Positions 10,263 through 21,730 of a stretch of DNA of 64,000 nucleotides are shown piece after piece. Below the pieces are notes generated by a model. It was not told the origin of the DNA. It made no database searches and saw nothing but the letters and a program-made list of their open reading frames with translations. The stretch covers positions 9,311,450 to 9,375,449 of the forward strand of contig NC_134026.1 in the NCBI RefSeq assembly GCF_964204645.1, read 5' to 3'. The stretch is from Tubulanus polymorphus. Taxonomy: Eukaryota > Nemertea > Palaeonemertea > Tubulaniformes > Tubulanidae. Positions within the stretch are counted from its first letter, which is position 1. Each line of letters begins with the position of its first letter. A program made the translations under genes and the position numbers.

Positions 10263-11200
10263 ATATTTAATTATAAATTAACTCAGAAAAGAGAAAAAAA
10301 ATATTAGTGACAAAATCACTCTTTTAACAGGGAATATTAAAAGAAAAACGGAGCGTTCCTATCGATAACCGCAACGCTAATAGTAGCTGCAATTCAAAAT
10401 CTATGCAATTGCAGTTCAGCAAACCTTACTAAAAAATTCGAAAGTATAATAAATCCTACGCAGATCCTATCTATCTTTCTATTTATCTATTATCCCCAAT
10501 ATTGGACCGATATCTACACTATCGGCAATTATTTCGCGTAGCTTTACTACCGAAAATACTATATTTTAAACCACAATTCAGTACTGATTTCAGTTATCAA
10601 CACTATATCCTCAATATTGCAACCTTAATCATCGATATTGGCTTTCATTTAAATCATATACTTTCTCCTCAGTATTAGTATTGGAATTTCCCGTCAATAC
10701 TGGAATGTCACCATCAATATTGGAATATATCGTTAACTACTAACTTTTTCCACAATACTGGAATTTCCCATCAGCATTGGAACATTAACTTGACTATTCA
10801 ACTCTTCGTATTACATAAACCTTTAATTAATAAAATACTCAGTACTGAGCGACAACCTCGGTGACATATATCAAAATATCATCACAATAGGTAACTACAT
10901 GTATTTTAAAGAACCTTCTATTGCGGTGCATATAGCAACGCATATTAACACAAAAATAAAAAAGAAAGAAAAATTATATTAAACCAGTAGTAATTAGAAT
11001 TCTATTCCTAATTACGAAATATGCTTAAACCAGCAATAAATAAAGTCAATCCTAATCAATTCATTAATTGAAATAATAAATCACTATACCGTAATCACTG
11101 ATTAATCAAAATATTCATTCCCTTATAAACGATTAACAATTCTTTAACCTTTACGTAAATAATCTTATCTGAATTAGCTGACTGAATAAAAAATAACTAA
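10263..11200 (-). other. Gag leader copy 2 and short CAATATTGG motif cluster
   Basis: Positions 10,320-10,545 duplicate 8237-8460. Positions about 10,490-10,790 contain many scattered copies of CAATATTGGA or CAATACTGGAA, a degenerate short repeat. The rest is AT-rich without ORFs. In a minus-strand element this whole stretch would lie between the primer-binding-like site at 11,203-11,220 and gag, that is, in the untranslated leader. Confidence 0.5.
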
Positions 11201-11202
11201 AG

Positions 11203-11220
11203 GTCCTAGTTTCGGCACCA
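11203..11220 (-). promoter_or_regulatory. Candidate tRNA primer-binding site
   Basis: On the minus strand the 18 bases read TGGTGCCGAAACTAGGAC. They begin with TGG, as sites complementary to the CCA end of a tRNA do, and lie immediately inside an LTR-like segment and upstream of gag. This fits the start of reverse transcription for the minus-strand gag element. The matching tRNA was not identified. Confidence 0.5.
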
Positions 11221-11227
11221 AATCTGT

Positions 11228-11340
11228 TATGCGGCCCGAAGAAGGAACCGAAATATCGTGGGAGAGCGTATCCTTCCTCAGCTCCGCACAACGACACAAA
11301 TTGAATTTGACCCGAGACCAAAAATAAATTAACAACTCGG
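11228..11340 (-). repeat. LTR-edge-like segment, copy 2
   Basis: Near-identical to 6365-6460 (GCGGCCCGAAGAA ... CTCCGCACAACGACACAAATTGAA). It sits directly next to the primer-binding-like site, so it is probably the U5 end of a long terminal repeat whose remainder is 11,399-11,965. Confidence 0.5.
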
Positions 11341-11398
11341 GTGTATATACTGTTATCTGAATACTCACAACTATTTTTATTATCTCAGTGGTTCCTAA

Positions 11399-11965
11399 GC
11401 ATCGACACCTTTTACAATTTTAGTTCCTAGTTTCTTACGTTTGTTCTTCCCCTCTTGGTTTCCCAGGTGCTCTCCCGGAGCTACCCCCGTTGCTCTCCCG
11501 GGTACTCTCCCGGTTACTCTCCCCGATGGTCTCCCGGAGTTATTTCGGCTATGTCTCTTATTTTCATACTATCAAAATTTGGTTTCCAAAGAACTATTCT
11601 CGTGACCAACGCCACCACATTTGGGGAGGGCCGATTCGCCCACCAGGCCCCAAAGAATTAATGTTCTTAGCAACCTGATTAAGAAACAAGCCCGGAGTTG
11701 TACATGTAGACGTGGACACTTGACTAATCCCTTAGGATTTTTACTATTATCTTGAAAACTAAATCCAAAATATTTCTTATTAATCCGAGACATAAACTGA
11801 ACCAGTAACAAAGGCAAATAACATTAAATGATAGTTAAGCCAAAACTTGTCCGTTTGTGACTTCCTAGTGAACAATAGCAAATATACATTTAAAAACCAT
11901 TGGTCAAAACATGCCCGTTTATGAATTCTCCGTGAATAGAGTTGTATGTATTATGAACATACAAC
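11399..11965 (-). repeat. LTR-like repeat, copy 2
   Basis: Direct homologue of 5462-5945. It contains a local run of the unit CTCTCCCGG repeated several times (about 11,470-11,535). With 11,228-11,340 and the primer-binding-like site it makes a plausible 5' LTR for the minus-strand gag/env remnants at 6.3-10.3 kb. LTR boundaries are estimated from where similarity stops. Confidence 0.5.
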
Positions 11966-12027
11966 TGCTATCGATCTACGCATGTTTTATAAATATAGAA
12001 AATTGCTTATCATAACAATACACTTAT

Positions 12028-12806
12028 CATGTACTCTCTTCCCTCGCAAGTCATGGTCCATGTAATATCTCCCCTCGCAAGTCATGGTCCATGTACTCTA
12101 TTCCCTTCGCAAGTCATTGTCCATGTACTCTCTTCCCTTGCAAGTCATGGTTCATGTACTCTTTTCCCTCGCAAGTCATGGTCCATGTACTCTCTTCCCT
12201 CGCAAGCCATTGTCCATGTACTCTCTTCCCTCGCAAGTCATGGTCCATGTACTCTCTTCCTTCGCAAGTCATGGTCCATGTACTATTTTCCCTTCGCAAG
12301 TCATTGTCCATGCACTCTCTTCCCTCGCAAGTCATGGTCCATGTACTCTCTTCCCTTGCAAGTTATAGTTCATGTACTCTCTCCCTTCGCAAGTCATGGT
12401 CCATGTACTCTTTTCCCTTCGCAAGTCATTGTCCATGTACTCTCTTCCTTCGCAAGTCATGGTCCATGTACTCTCTTCCCTTGCAAGTTATAGTTCATGT
12501 ACTTTCTCCCTTCGCAAGTCATGGTCCATGTACTCTTTTCCCTTCGCAAGTCATTGTTCATGTACTCTCTTCCCTTGCAAGTCATGGTCCATGTACTCTC
12601 TTCCCTCGCAAGTCATGGTTCATGTACTCTCTTCCCTCGCATGTCATGGTCCATGTACTTTCTCCCCTCGCAAGTCATGGTCCATGTACTCTCTTCCCTC
12701 GCAAGTCACGGTCCATGTAATGTCATGGTCCATGTTCGCTATTCTCTCGCAATTTATGGTCCATGGAAACTCTTCCTTCGTAATGCGTGGTCCATGTACT
12801 AATAAT
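12028..12806. repeat. 31-bp minisatellite, array 2 (largest)
   Basis: About 25 units of the family seen at 3.3 kb, with CATGGTCCATG and CCCTCGCAAG in each. Some units carry higher-order variants (CCCTTCGCAAGTCATTGTCC; TTGCAAGTTATAGTTC) that recur every three to four units, showing higher-order amplification. Open frames of up to 209 codons on both strands are produced by the stop-free repeat and are not genes. Confidence 0.9.
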
Positions 12807-13760
12807 ACTCAGAATTAATTTACTTTATAAAAATAAATTAATTTATCAACTTTTTATATACATACGGAATTTAAGAAAATAATAATGTAATTCATTTATT
12901 TTAACATTAAATTGAAAACACACGAAGAATCCACCAAATACAATGCACTTATAACAAAAGTAATAATAATAATTTTCTATTTCATTTCATGTTTTTACTT
13001 ATATATGAAAATAGTTGATGGCGATATCATAAAAATATACACAGTTTTTTTTTTCTTTCCTTTCAATAAAGAAGAATAATAAGAACAAGTGTTGAAAATC
13101 ATTGGTTATGTTTTGATTACTTTTTTATTCATTGTTTTAAAAAACATTTTGGGAATTTGTGATAGGAAAAATTTCCACTACTGACAACGATCTGGAGGAT
13201 ATCAAAAATAAAATCAAAATCAAGATGACAGGTGAAATATACAAGAATACAATGGGAAATTCTATGAAGGAGACAAATTTTTAATAAAGGTAGTGCCAGT
13301 GAGCAAGGTATGAACGCCATCATTTAGAATAAAACGTGTGTCATCAAAAGGGGATAAACCTATTTTATTTTGTCTGATAGTGCAAACCTTATTTTGGTAA
13401 ATCCTTTTAGCGTCAAAGGATACTGAAAAACTAGATATTTCACGAACACTTTTTACACTTTTTATGGTGTAACTCCTGCTTTGTAACTTGCGAAGGGATT
13501 CCTTTCGCCCTTCGTTTCTCTGTAACTACGTTGTTTGGTTTTACGTGCTTTAATGAATACATTTTAGGACGAAGTCGAACAAATTCTGTTATTATTTCTC
13601 CCCCCCCCCCACATCCTTCATTTTCCCAAATTTATTTTTATTGTGTTCACTATATAATCTATATACAGCCTGTATACGCCCATAACAACTCATGTTGTTC
13701 TGATTATTGAAAAATAAATAGTAGTAACGTTGAATTTCAAAGGAAAAATCTAATGTCGAT
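12807..13760. other. AT-rich stretch, nothing recognised
   Basis: No gene. It contains a pyrimidine-rich run at about 13,027-13,060 and a C-rich run at 13,600-13,611. It precedes an integrase fragment and may be relic retroelement sequence. Confidence 0.4.
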
Positions 13761-13762
13761 AA

Positions 13763-14026
13763 ATGAAAAACAATTACGATCAAAAATCGAAAGACAGATC
13801 TTTCGAAATTGGGAATAACGTTTTCCTCTGCGAACCAACTGTTAGTAAAAGTGGCTTATCGAAATTGGAACACCCTTGGAGGGGGCCTTACATAGTACAT
13901 CGCATAATAGCGCAATGTACTCGGAAAGGGATAACGTGTTGTAATGAAAAGCAATTTCGAAGATTTAGAAATGTACAAAATCATGTTTCAAATATCATAT
14001 CAGTTTGTATCAATATGATACATTAA
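13763..14026 (+). pseudogene. LTR-retroelement integrase C-terminal fragment
   Basis: The 87-codon frame opens with NNYDQKSKDRSFEIGNNVFL and continues LSKLEHPWRGPYIVHRI. This is the typical junction after the integrase core in Ty3/Gypsy-class elements: a basic YD-K segment, a G-D-x-V-like beta strand, then KL-x-x-PW-x-GPY. No DDE core precedes it and the frame degenerates after about residue 60. It is an isolated fragment about 600 bp from an inverted LTR-like piece. Confidence 0.65.
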
Positions 14027-14639
14027 TCATGGTTGTTTTGGGAGGCGCGAACGAGCATATCTAGGGAGTCAGATTTAATGTCCCTTAGCGTTGGTAACTG
14101 GTTCAGTTGTGTGTCGTTATTATGAATTTAGTCCATTAACCTCGATAATTAGTTCGGTTAATGTCTCAGATCAATAGTTATATTCTGGATTGGAAATTTG
14201 TAGACAATAGTAAATATTCCTAGCCCAAGGGAAAGTCAGGCAAAGTTCGACCCCAGGTTGTGAGGGATATTGTTGAGAAGCAAAGAAGTTTGTATTTATT
14301 ATTTTGAAAACTATTAACGATAATTATATAAATTATTATGTACGATGAGTATTCGTCAGAAAGTTTAGATTTAGATCAAGTGTAACGCCGGTATTAAAAT
14401 TTAGTTTTAATGCAGCAGAGATTATAATGTAATTAGTTTTATCAGTGAAAGTTTAAAGTATAGAGATTAAATTATATGAATTCAGTATATAGTCATTAGC
14501 ATTTTAGTAGGAAATCAGATCAGTTCAAGTAATCGAAACTTACACATAGCACATCAGAAAGATCAGTGCAAGTAAACGAAACTTGTACAGAACGCAGAAG
14601 TAATAATAAAGCAAAAAAGTAGTTTTAGCAGAATACAGA
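14027..14639. other. Non-coding stretch
   Basis: No gene. It lies between an integrase fragment and an LTR-like fragment and is probably decayed element sequence. A short direct repeat (GATCAGT-CAAGTAA-CGAAACTT twice, about 14,517-14,585) is visible. Confidence 0.35.
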
Positions 14640-14840
14640 ATGAATCTTCTTGTAGTTAATTTGTCGTATAGCCAGATATTTATTCCTGCAGTTTGTTGAG
14701 CGAATCGGCTTCCGAGTTTGATCGTCGGCCCTCCCCGAATGTCGTGACGTTGGTCCCGAGAGTTACTCCTGGGATACCAACTTTTGCTGGGTGTAAAAAT
14801 AGGAGACACATCTGAACTTGTCGAAGAGCGCTGGGGAAAG
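14640..14840 (+). repeat. LTR-like repeat, copy 3 (inverted, partial)
   Basis: In reverse complement it matches the core of the repeats at 5462-5945 and 11,399-11,965 (CCAACGTCACGACATTCGG, GGGCCGA, CGATTCG). It is opposite in orientation to them and therefore fits the plus-strand integrase fragment just upstream. It is partial and diverged. Confidence 0.45.
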
Positions 14841-16150
14841 AGAATATAGACGATCCACAATTACCCGAAATTATCATACATCGAAGTAAAGAAATTCGGT
14901 TGCCAAATAGACTTACAGAAATGTCTATTATTTCTTCTACAGGATGTGGACACTAGTAATAATATTCTTAGTGAAATGGATCTTATATTAATACGTTAAT
15001 ACGTTGGTCTCTCGTGTTTGTAAACAAACAAGGGGTTTCCAAGAGATTAACCATGACTGGGTAAAAAGTTATGTATAAAAATCAATTACGTAAATAGGTC
15101 ATCCTATCTGCGTAACAGTGCCCTCCCCCCTCAAAAAGCCAAGTGCTCGCCCTCGAACAATTTCAAAATACATAGGAAATACGAAAGCTGAATGGTCAGT
15201 ATGAAGAAATTACATGATATTAGTAGTTGAGTGTATATACAAAGGTATAGAACACATTGTTAAAATGGAATATGTTGAGAAAATAATAACATAATTGTAA
15301 AAGGCGAATATACATAGACGATACTGATATTATGTCCAACGACTAGAGATGAACAATCAATTCTAGGAGTTTCATTGATGAACATTTACGAACAAGCTAA
15401 ACGGATTACAAGATAACGAATTATCATTAAAATTTAGGTAAGAATAGAACCGTAAAAATACTGGATAGCGGTCAAACGGATACCGATTACGTCCCAGATA
15501 CCGATTACGTAGCTCTTGAAGATACGAAGATACCAAAATGAAGATACGTATAGCACGATTGGCTTCACGAAGAGAAATCATCGTTTGAATTGAAAAAAAC
15601 GACCATTTTGCTGTCCACCATAGAATCGGTACACCTCCATTTTGAGCTATCTCTCGTCAAAAAAAGGTGATTTCGTTGTGAGATAATTGTCGGAGAGTGG
15701 TGGTTGTAGGCTCGTTCGAAGCAGAAAGTCTTCTAGGTTGTATTAAAGCTTATTTCATGTGAATCGGTTGAGAATTTTTGGAATTACAGTCGATTGAAGT
15801 GGAGAAGTCATTGTCAGATTGAAAATTTGTTGCCACCCTTGTTATTTTATTATACAGTTGCAGGGATACTGGTACCCCCATCATTGGTCTCATCCATTAT
15901 CAGTCGTGACAAGTCCCTGTGAGGTTATCAGTGAAATATAGGTCTAATGGTTATTCTTTATTCCATGTGTATTTGTTTATTATCGCAGAGTCTCAGGCCG
16001 GTTGGTCAAGAGGATTGAGTAGTATCGGTCGGAGAGGAAGAGTCCGGCGCAGTGGAGTGGGTGAGTCAACCTGAAACCCCCACCGCGGTAGAATCGTCTT
16101 CGGCGTGTGTAAAGTGCAGCAGCTGGAAAAGTTCACCGAGAACCTTAGTG
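14841..16150. other. Non-coding stretch, nothing recognised
   Basis: No gene supported. A GATACCGATTACGT duplication at about 15,478-15,510 is the only local structure noticed. Confidence 0.35.
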
Positions 16151-16570
16151 TCAGTGGTATATCGCTAACGCGACCCGACACTGTAATATTACGAGCTGAC
16201 TGTAATGTCCGAGTTGACTGTATAATATTTCGTGTTGACTGTGTGAAATTACAAGTTGACTGTAATATTCTGAGTTGACTTTGTTGGTTGACCGTAATTT
16301 TCTGTTGACTGCAATGTTGCGAATTACATTTTTTGCATTGATGGCGTTCCATAACATTTGTGTTTCGACGAATGCTCCCTCTGTCATTCGGGTAGCTGTC
16401 GCGTGTGTGGACGTATATCGTGCATGAAAATGAACGTCGATCCCGGTGATGTGACCTAATATGTATCCACCATCTACTAGATCGAGGACACTTAATTGCT
16501 GGTAAATTTTCTTTCCATAATACTGTGTTTTAAGTTCTAATGTCGGGCTTCTATTAGTGACATCCGTCAC
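16151..16570 (-). other. Unrecognised minus-strand ORF ending in a short tandem repeat
   Basis: A 139-codon minus-strand frame from 16,570. The first 80 residues (for example QLSVLDLVDGGYILGHITGI) look protein-like but match no family I know. The remainder is translated from a degenerate tandem repeat of about 18-22 bp at 16,185-16,325 (core GTTGACTGTAAT), so the C-terminal half is almost certainly not real. A minus-strand frame at 19,410-19,045 has a loosely similar RY...E..LWNA segment. It may be an element-encoded remnant. Confidence 0.2.
16185..16325. repeat. Degenerate 18-22 bp tandem repeat
   Basis: Six to seven imperfect copies of GAGTTGACTGTAAT with variable spacers. It overlaps the end of an unrecognised ORF. 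Confidence 0.6.
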
Positions 16571-18340
16571 ATTGTTTCTTCCAAATTTTTCATTGATTGC
16601 GACAAATTACTTCATGATAGGTGATGTTGTTTATTTAGTGTTTCCTAGATTTCCCTAGTTCTCACCGATAATGATGGCAAAGCAATACAATATCATTAAC
16701 AATATCATTTCAACAATCATTGAATAAAATGGATGAAATACACAAGTTATAAATACATGTATTACGATAAACAACGATTACAATATATGAATAGGCCTAG
16801 ACAGCAAAATTAGTACACACGATGTTAGAAGCCAGCCAAAATTCCCAACTTAGGGGGGGGGGGCACAATATAGACATACGTAATGATTTTGAACACTTCC
16901 GAATTGGCTTTGTTTTCCAGAAGGAGGGCGATTTTTTTCTAACTAATTGCTGTCTGTACGGAGGGTATTTAATAATTTTCCAGCATCGGATGTTCATCTA
17001 TCCACTTTCGCCCTTAATTTAATGATGCTATAACTGATTTTTACTTGATTTTTTTATGATACTATTAATGATTTTTACTTGATTCGGCTGTAACCATGGC
17101 CACCACAGATTGCTTAGAATGTTGTATTTAGGCGTAATTCATCTTTATGCAGGCTCATTGTGTTCATAGCTAGGCAAATATCCTTTTGAACTCTATACTA
17201 GCAAACTTTTATGAGAATCCATTTTGATAAATGTATCCATTGTGATTCCAAAGTGTAGCGCATACATTGCACTCGATTTGAAATTAATTGAATTCGCACG
17301 CATAGAGTTTTAAAAAACCACCCGCATACGACTCGACTACGTATATGGGCATGTAGCGCCCGGCCCATGCATAGATGCATAAACTATCAAAGAGTGGTGC
17401 ACTCACTATTCATCAGATCAAAAGCCCCGTTGGTAACAGCCGTTGACAGATTCTCTGAAGCCCAAGCTGACTAGCAAATGATTTACGGGAATGCAAAGTC
17501 AAAGGTAAATGTAAAGTCAGATCTTTCATGCCCAGGCTGCTTCCTTTCCTCGCCTAGAGAATTAAACATTTGAAGACGAGTTCAAGACCGGTATTTGTTT
17601 TGATTCGTGTGGGTTTGCACTGGTTTATATATTTTCCACTTGATACATAAGGCCACGCAGAGAAATACCCTCGTTTCTCATCAGCCCTTTTTGGAAGTGA
17701 CAAGGGCGGCCGGTCTTTATTTTTTAACTTATTTTTAAAATGATAGAAATAAAAAGCCTTATCCAAAATTCCAAAAGTGACGAGGGCGACTATTTTCTAT
17801 TTTTCTGGATGGAAAAATTTAGGCGATAACGACCTAGAATCAGACTGGAAAGCACTTGGCAACCGAAATAATCCCCTGCCACAGTTTTTTAAATGTTTAA
17901 AAAAAACTGTGATTAGGTTGTTTATCGGGATGCGTGCGGTAGTTAAGTGTTTTATTTTCTAAAAAAATGAAACAAAAACACATTTCTGTGCATTTTCATT
18001 TTTTACTGACGAACTTTTCTTTGACGCGCACGGTAAAATGAAAGTAATGAGATGCAAGCAACTTTTTTGCCTGGCCTAACTGCTTGTCCATGTGTGTACA
18101 TCTATTTGTTATCTGATCACGGTACCTAATGCCATCATTATCACAGGATTTCCATTTTGTTGGTAGAACTCAAAAGTGCCAAGTCAAGAGCATTCAAAGT
18201 AAAAATATGGCTTCTCAAATGTTTAAGAGAACATTTTATTGCGCTTTCGAGGATCGATCGAAAAATATGTGTTCACCAGCCTTATCGTATTTTGGTGAAA
18301 TTCAGTGAAAAATCATTGAGATATTATTTTCATAGCTATC
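16326..18340. other. Non-coding stretch
   Basis: No gene. It holds an 11-G run (16,853-16,863) and a direct duplication around 17,690-17,800 (GTGACAAGGGCGGCC-GG and GTGACGAGGGCGAC, each followed by a T-rich stretch). Nothing else recognised. Confidence 0.4.
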
Positions 18341-18344
18341 AAAG

Positions 18345-18573
18345 TCACGGTCTATGTTATATAAAATCAATTTTGGTGAATTCACACCAGGATGATAGAT
18401 CAAGTTTTTATATGTATGTATACTGTGACGATGACCGCATCGTCACACAAGTCATGGTCCATGTAATCTCTCCCCTCGCAAGTCATGATCCATGTACCCT
18501 TTCCCCTCGCAAGTCATGGTCCATGTACTCTATTCCCTCGCAAGTCACGGCCAATGTACTCTCTTCCCTCGTG
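18345..18573. repeat. Module P plus 31-bp minisatellite, array 3
   Basis: Positions 18,345-18,445 (module P: ATAAAATCAATTTT-GGTGAATTCACACCAGGATG, then TATGTATGTATAC and GTGACGATGAC) directly precede about four minisatellite units (18,446-18,573). The same module precedes the array at 20.9 kb, so module and minisatellite travelled together. Confidence 0.75.
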
Positions 18574-18700
18574 TTACACCGCGCCTTCCGGTGTACTTTA
18601 GAATCAACAAGACCAGTGAAATGATAGACCAAGTCAGCAATTAGAATATATCGTTTTAATGTTTCAGCATTTCTTCTTTCTCAGATTTCTGCAGATTTTG
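18573..18700. repeat. Module Q, copy 1
   Basis: Begins GTGTTACACC-CGCC and contains ATCAACAAGACCAGTGAAA, ATAGACCAAGTCAGCAATTA and CGTTTTAATGTTTCAG. A near-identical copy lies at 20,411-20,520 in the same orientation. Module Q follows array 3 here and precedes array 4 there, so P, minisatellite and Q look like parts of one repeated element. Confidence 0.7.
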
Positions 18701-19044
18701 TTCCTGTTACAACAAAATGATTCAACATATCAAAATCAGATAAAAGTCCAATTTTTCATTCACATCAGGTTAAAGTTCATAATTTATTCAGTCACATCGG
18801 ATAAAAGTCCACTGTCACATCATGTTAATGTCACATTAGGTAAAAGTCCATTTCGTAAAATCTCGTGGACGTATGAATAGAACGACACGATCCATGTTTA
18901 TGACGGCGGAAGTAGATCAAACTAGATAATTATATCTATTTTAAGTCAATTAAAAGTTTATACCATCTATAAATCCTGGGATTTAAGTCCCTCTATGTAA
19001 GAATAATATAATCAACACTAGAGAGTAACATGATTTTATCTATT
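18700..19044. other. Short CACATC-GG-TAAAAGTCC repeats
   Basis: About 18,735-18,855 contains four to five imperfect copies of TCACATCAGGTAAAAGTCCA. No gene. Confidence 0.5.
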
Positions 19045-19410
19045 CTATTCTACTATATTGACTGCCACAGGTTGAACACAAGACGTAATGAAATTAGTCA
19101 CGCTAGAATTTGTGTATGGAACCAATTGACGGTATTCCTCGTTAAACATTTGCGGTAAATCTGAAAGCATGAGGGTACTGTTAAATGTACTTTGGGACTG
19201 TTGAGGACCTTCCATTCTCAACGCATTCCACAGCAAAAGCTCCCTGCGTACATATCTCCCATCCGGAATTGGAATCAATACTATAACAACTAGGAATATG
19301 GATCTATTTAGACATAGATTTCGAGACACTAAGTCGTTTATTATGTAATCAGTTTGTTCAGTGATAAGTGTCAATCTAAGTATGACACCTGACACGCCTG
19401 TCTCTGCCAA
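19045..19410 (-). other. Unrecognised minus-strand ORF
   Basis: A 121-codon frame with a hydrophobic stretch (SIFLVVIVLIPI) followed by RRELLLWNALRMEGP. I do not recognise it. It adjoins an LTR-like region and may be a retroelement remnant. It lacks a signal peptide and splice sites I would trust. Confidence 0.2.
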
Positions 19411-19419
19411 ACTCTGACT

Positions 19420-19640
19420 GTCTCAACTTATATTGTCTCTGGTTGAGACTGCTCAATTCATAGTAATCTAGTGTGAAACATATTGTACTGTCTTTGTTTT
19501 TGTTTGACTACCTTGTATGTGTATAAATGTGATGCGTAATGTGCTGAACATAGGAGATTGTATGATTGTCGACCGAGTTGGATGTCCGACTCTGGATAAA
19601 GAATGAAACTACTATATTGAATATTCTACAACGGTTGTCC
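19420..19640 (+). repeat. Possible solo LTR fragment
   Basis: Shares with 37,207-37,850 an internal CTCAATTCATAG near one end and the terminal GTTGTCCGTTTGT at the other. It has a TATA-like TGTATAAATG (about 19,519) and an AATAAA-like ATAAAGAATG (about 19,597), which would suit an LTR. Similarity is patchy, so this is tentative. Confidence 0.25.
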
Positions 19641-20410
19641 GTTTGTTAATCGCCATCGAGCTACGTTCCCCTTGCAACTATGCGGAAATTTAGGTTACTA
19701 CAATACATCATAATACCTTATCCATAAAAACATCCCAAAAGGCCTACGAAGTAAGTATCGAATAGCCCATAATTGGCAAAATGGAAGATATATGAGGTCG
19801 GGCACATCTGCCACAATCTCGTTATTCATTCGTATGAAAGCTTTTGGAAATGAAGGAACCCCTCTCTCTGCATCTCTATTGCTGGATAGTGTATCTGAGT
19901 CAGATCCATGGCTAGCGGGTGACCCTGTGTGACCAAAAAGTGGGTATTTTGGGCGAAGGTATTATGGGCGTATCCCGTGTGACATACAACGGAATGAAAG
20001 TACTCACATCCCTACTAACTAGTTCTAAGGTGACTTCGCACCTACACCTCCCTAGGCTTTTCTTTAGTAAATAACTCTTAATGACTAGAACCAACCATCC
20101 CACATCAACGATAATCAACCGAACACACTACCAAACTACTAACATATTGAAACCTCTTGATAAAACAGGGTGGTCTATGGGGACTGTATGAAAACCTGAA
20201 TGTAGCGTTGCATTTCGCAAAACCACTCTCAATTTAAAATTATAAGTGCTGGGCGCACTACTCGGGGTACCACTGCCCATTTTCAACATCTTATGAAATT
20301 TGCTACTTTTTCAACTGCTGTAGAATTTTCTGCTGATCCTTGGTTGGTCTTCTAGCTGATCTCTTGTTGATTTATCTCGTTCGTTTTCGATGACCGGGTC
20401 TATCACCAGT
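19641..20410. other. Non-coding stretch, nothing recognised
   Basis: No gene or repeat array supported. Confidence 0.35.
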
Positions 20411-20520
20411 GTTACACCACGCCTACCGGTATACTTTAAAATCAACAAGACCAGTGAAAAATAGACCAAGTCAGCAATTAGAATACATCGTTTTAATGTT
20501 TCAGAATTTTTTCTTTTTCC
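20411..20520. repeat. Module Q, copy 2
   Basis: Copy of 18,573-18,690, same orientation, with few differences (GTGTTACACCACGCC versus GTGTTACACCGCGCC). Confidence 0.7.
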
Positions 20521-20811
20521 ACTTCAACTTACAAAATATTTCTCATAATGTTTTCTCCACCAGAGAACTTGTTCAGAACTCTCCGTAACGTTCTAAATTT
20601 TGGCCCATTTATACAAATCTATCTTCCTGGTGTCAGAATTATGATTTAGTAGTTTTGGTGCTGCCCAGCCTAATCGTACAGAACCCAGGCCCCATTCGTA
20701 CTGATGTGGCAGTTTCATTTGTTCCCGTGATGGCAGTGTATTTGCTCTGGCTAGTGCCAAAGTTACTACATTTGGAAATAATCAATGATATTCAGGTCAA
20801 GGTGCAAGTAC

Positions 20812-21462
20812 TTTATTCCGTCGCAAGTCATGGTCCATGTTATGTAAAATCAATTTTAGTGAATTCACACCAGGATGATAGATCTAGTTTTAATATGTAT
20901 GTATACATATAATGTGACGATGACGACATCGTCCAAGTCATGGTCCATGTACTCTCTCCCCTCGCAAGTCGTGGTCCATGTACTCTCTCCCCTCGCAAGT
21001 CATTGTCCATGTACTCTCTCCCCTCGCAAGTCATGGTCCGTGTACTCTATTCGCTCGCAAGTCATGGTCAATGTACTCTCTCTCCTCGCAAAAAGTGGTC
21101 AATGTACAATCTCCCCTCGCAAATCATGGCGCATGTACTCTATTCCCTCGCAAGTCATAGTCCATGAACTCTCTTCCCTCGCAAGTCATGGTACATGTAC
21201 TCTCTACCCTCGCAAGTAATGGTCCATTTACTCTCTCCGCTTGCAAGTTATAGTCCATGTACTCTATCCCCTCGCAAGTCATGGTCCATGTACTCTCATC
21301 CCTCGCAAGTCATGGTCCATGTACTCTTATTCCATTGCAAGTTATGGTCTACATACTCTCTCCCCTCGCAAGTCATGGTCCATGTACTTTCTCCCCTCGC
21401 AAGTCATGGTCGATGTACTCTATCCGCTCGCAAGTTATGGTCCATGTACTCTCTCTTTATTG
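20812..21462. repeat. Module P plus 31-bp minisatellite, array 4
   Basis: A single minisatellite half-unit (20,812-20,838) is followed by module P (to about 20,935; compare 18,345-18,445) and then about 17 minisatellite units (20,936-21,462). The unit has CATGGTCCATG and CCCCTCGCAAG. Several long stop-free frames (up to 119 codons) are repeat artefacts. Confidence 0.88.
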
Positions 21463-21730
21463 TCAATGATCCGCGTTTCTTTTTTTCAAAACGCACAACA
21501 AAACGGTTCCCAGTACTTAATCTATTCAATTACTAATCGTTCGTCAATCCTTCTATCCGAAATCGACATGTTTGTTGATATTTTCCGACAACAAAATTGA
21601 TGTTTTTTTCAGTTCTGGCATACATGATGTGCGTTTTTTTTCGAACTCGCATCAAAATGGAGAGTGGTAATAGACGATCGTTTGTCATCAACCCTTACTC
21701 TCCGAAATTGATGTTTGTGGAATTAGTACT
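21463..21730. repeat. Tandem duplication of about 150 bp
   Basis: GATCCGCGTTTCTTTTTTTC...CATCAATCC...CCGAAATCGACATGTTTGTTGA (about 21,467-21,575) is followed by a diverged second copy at about 21,624-21,720 (GATGTGCGTTTTTTTTCGAA...CCGAAATTGATGTTTGTGGA). It may be part of the decayed DNA-virus-like element that follows. Confidence 0.5.

Noticed and set aside
12029-12818. Overlapping ORFs of up to 209 codons (also at 3.4-3.7 and 20.9-21.6 kb) with repeated peptide MVHVLSSLASHG
   Set aside because: They are translations of the stop-free 31-bp minisatellite, open in all frames of one strand and partly the other; not genes.
16797-17022. Overlapping 66-codon ORFs on both strands
   Set aside because: Short, motif-free and spanning a poly-G run; chance.
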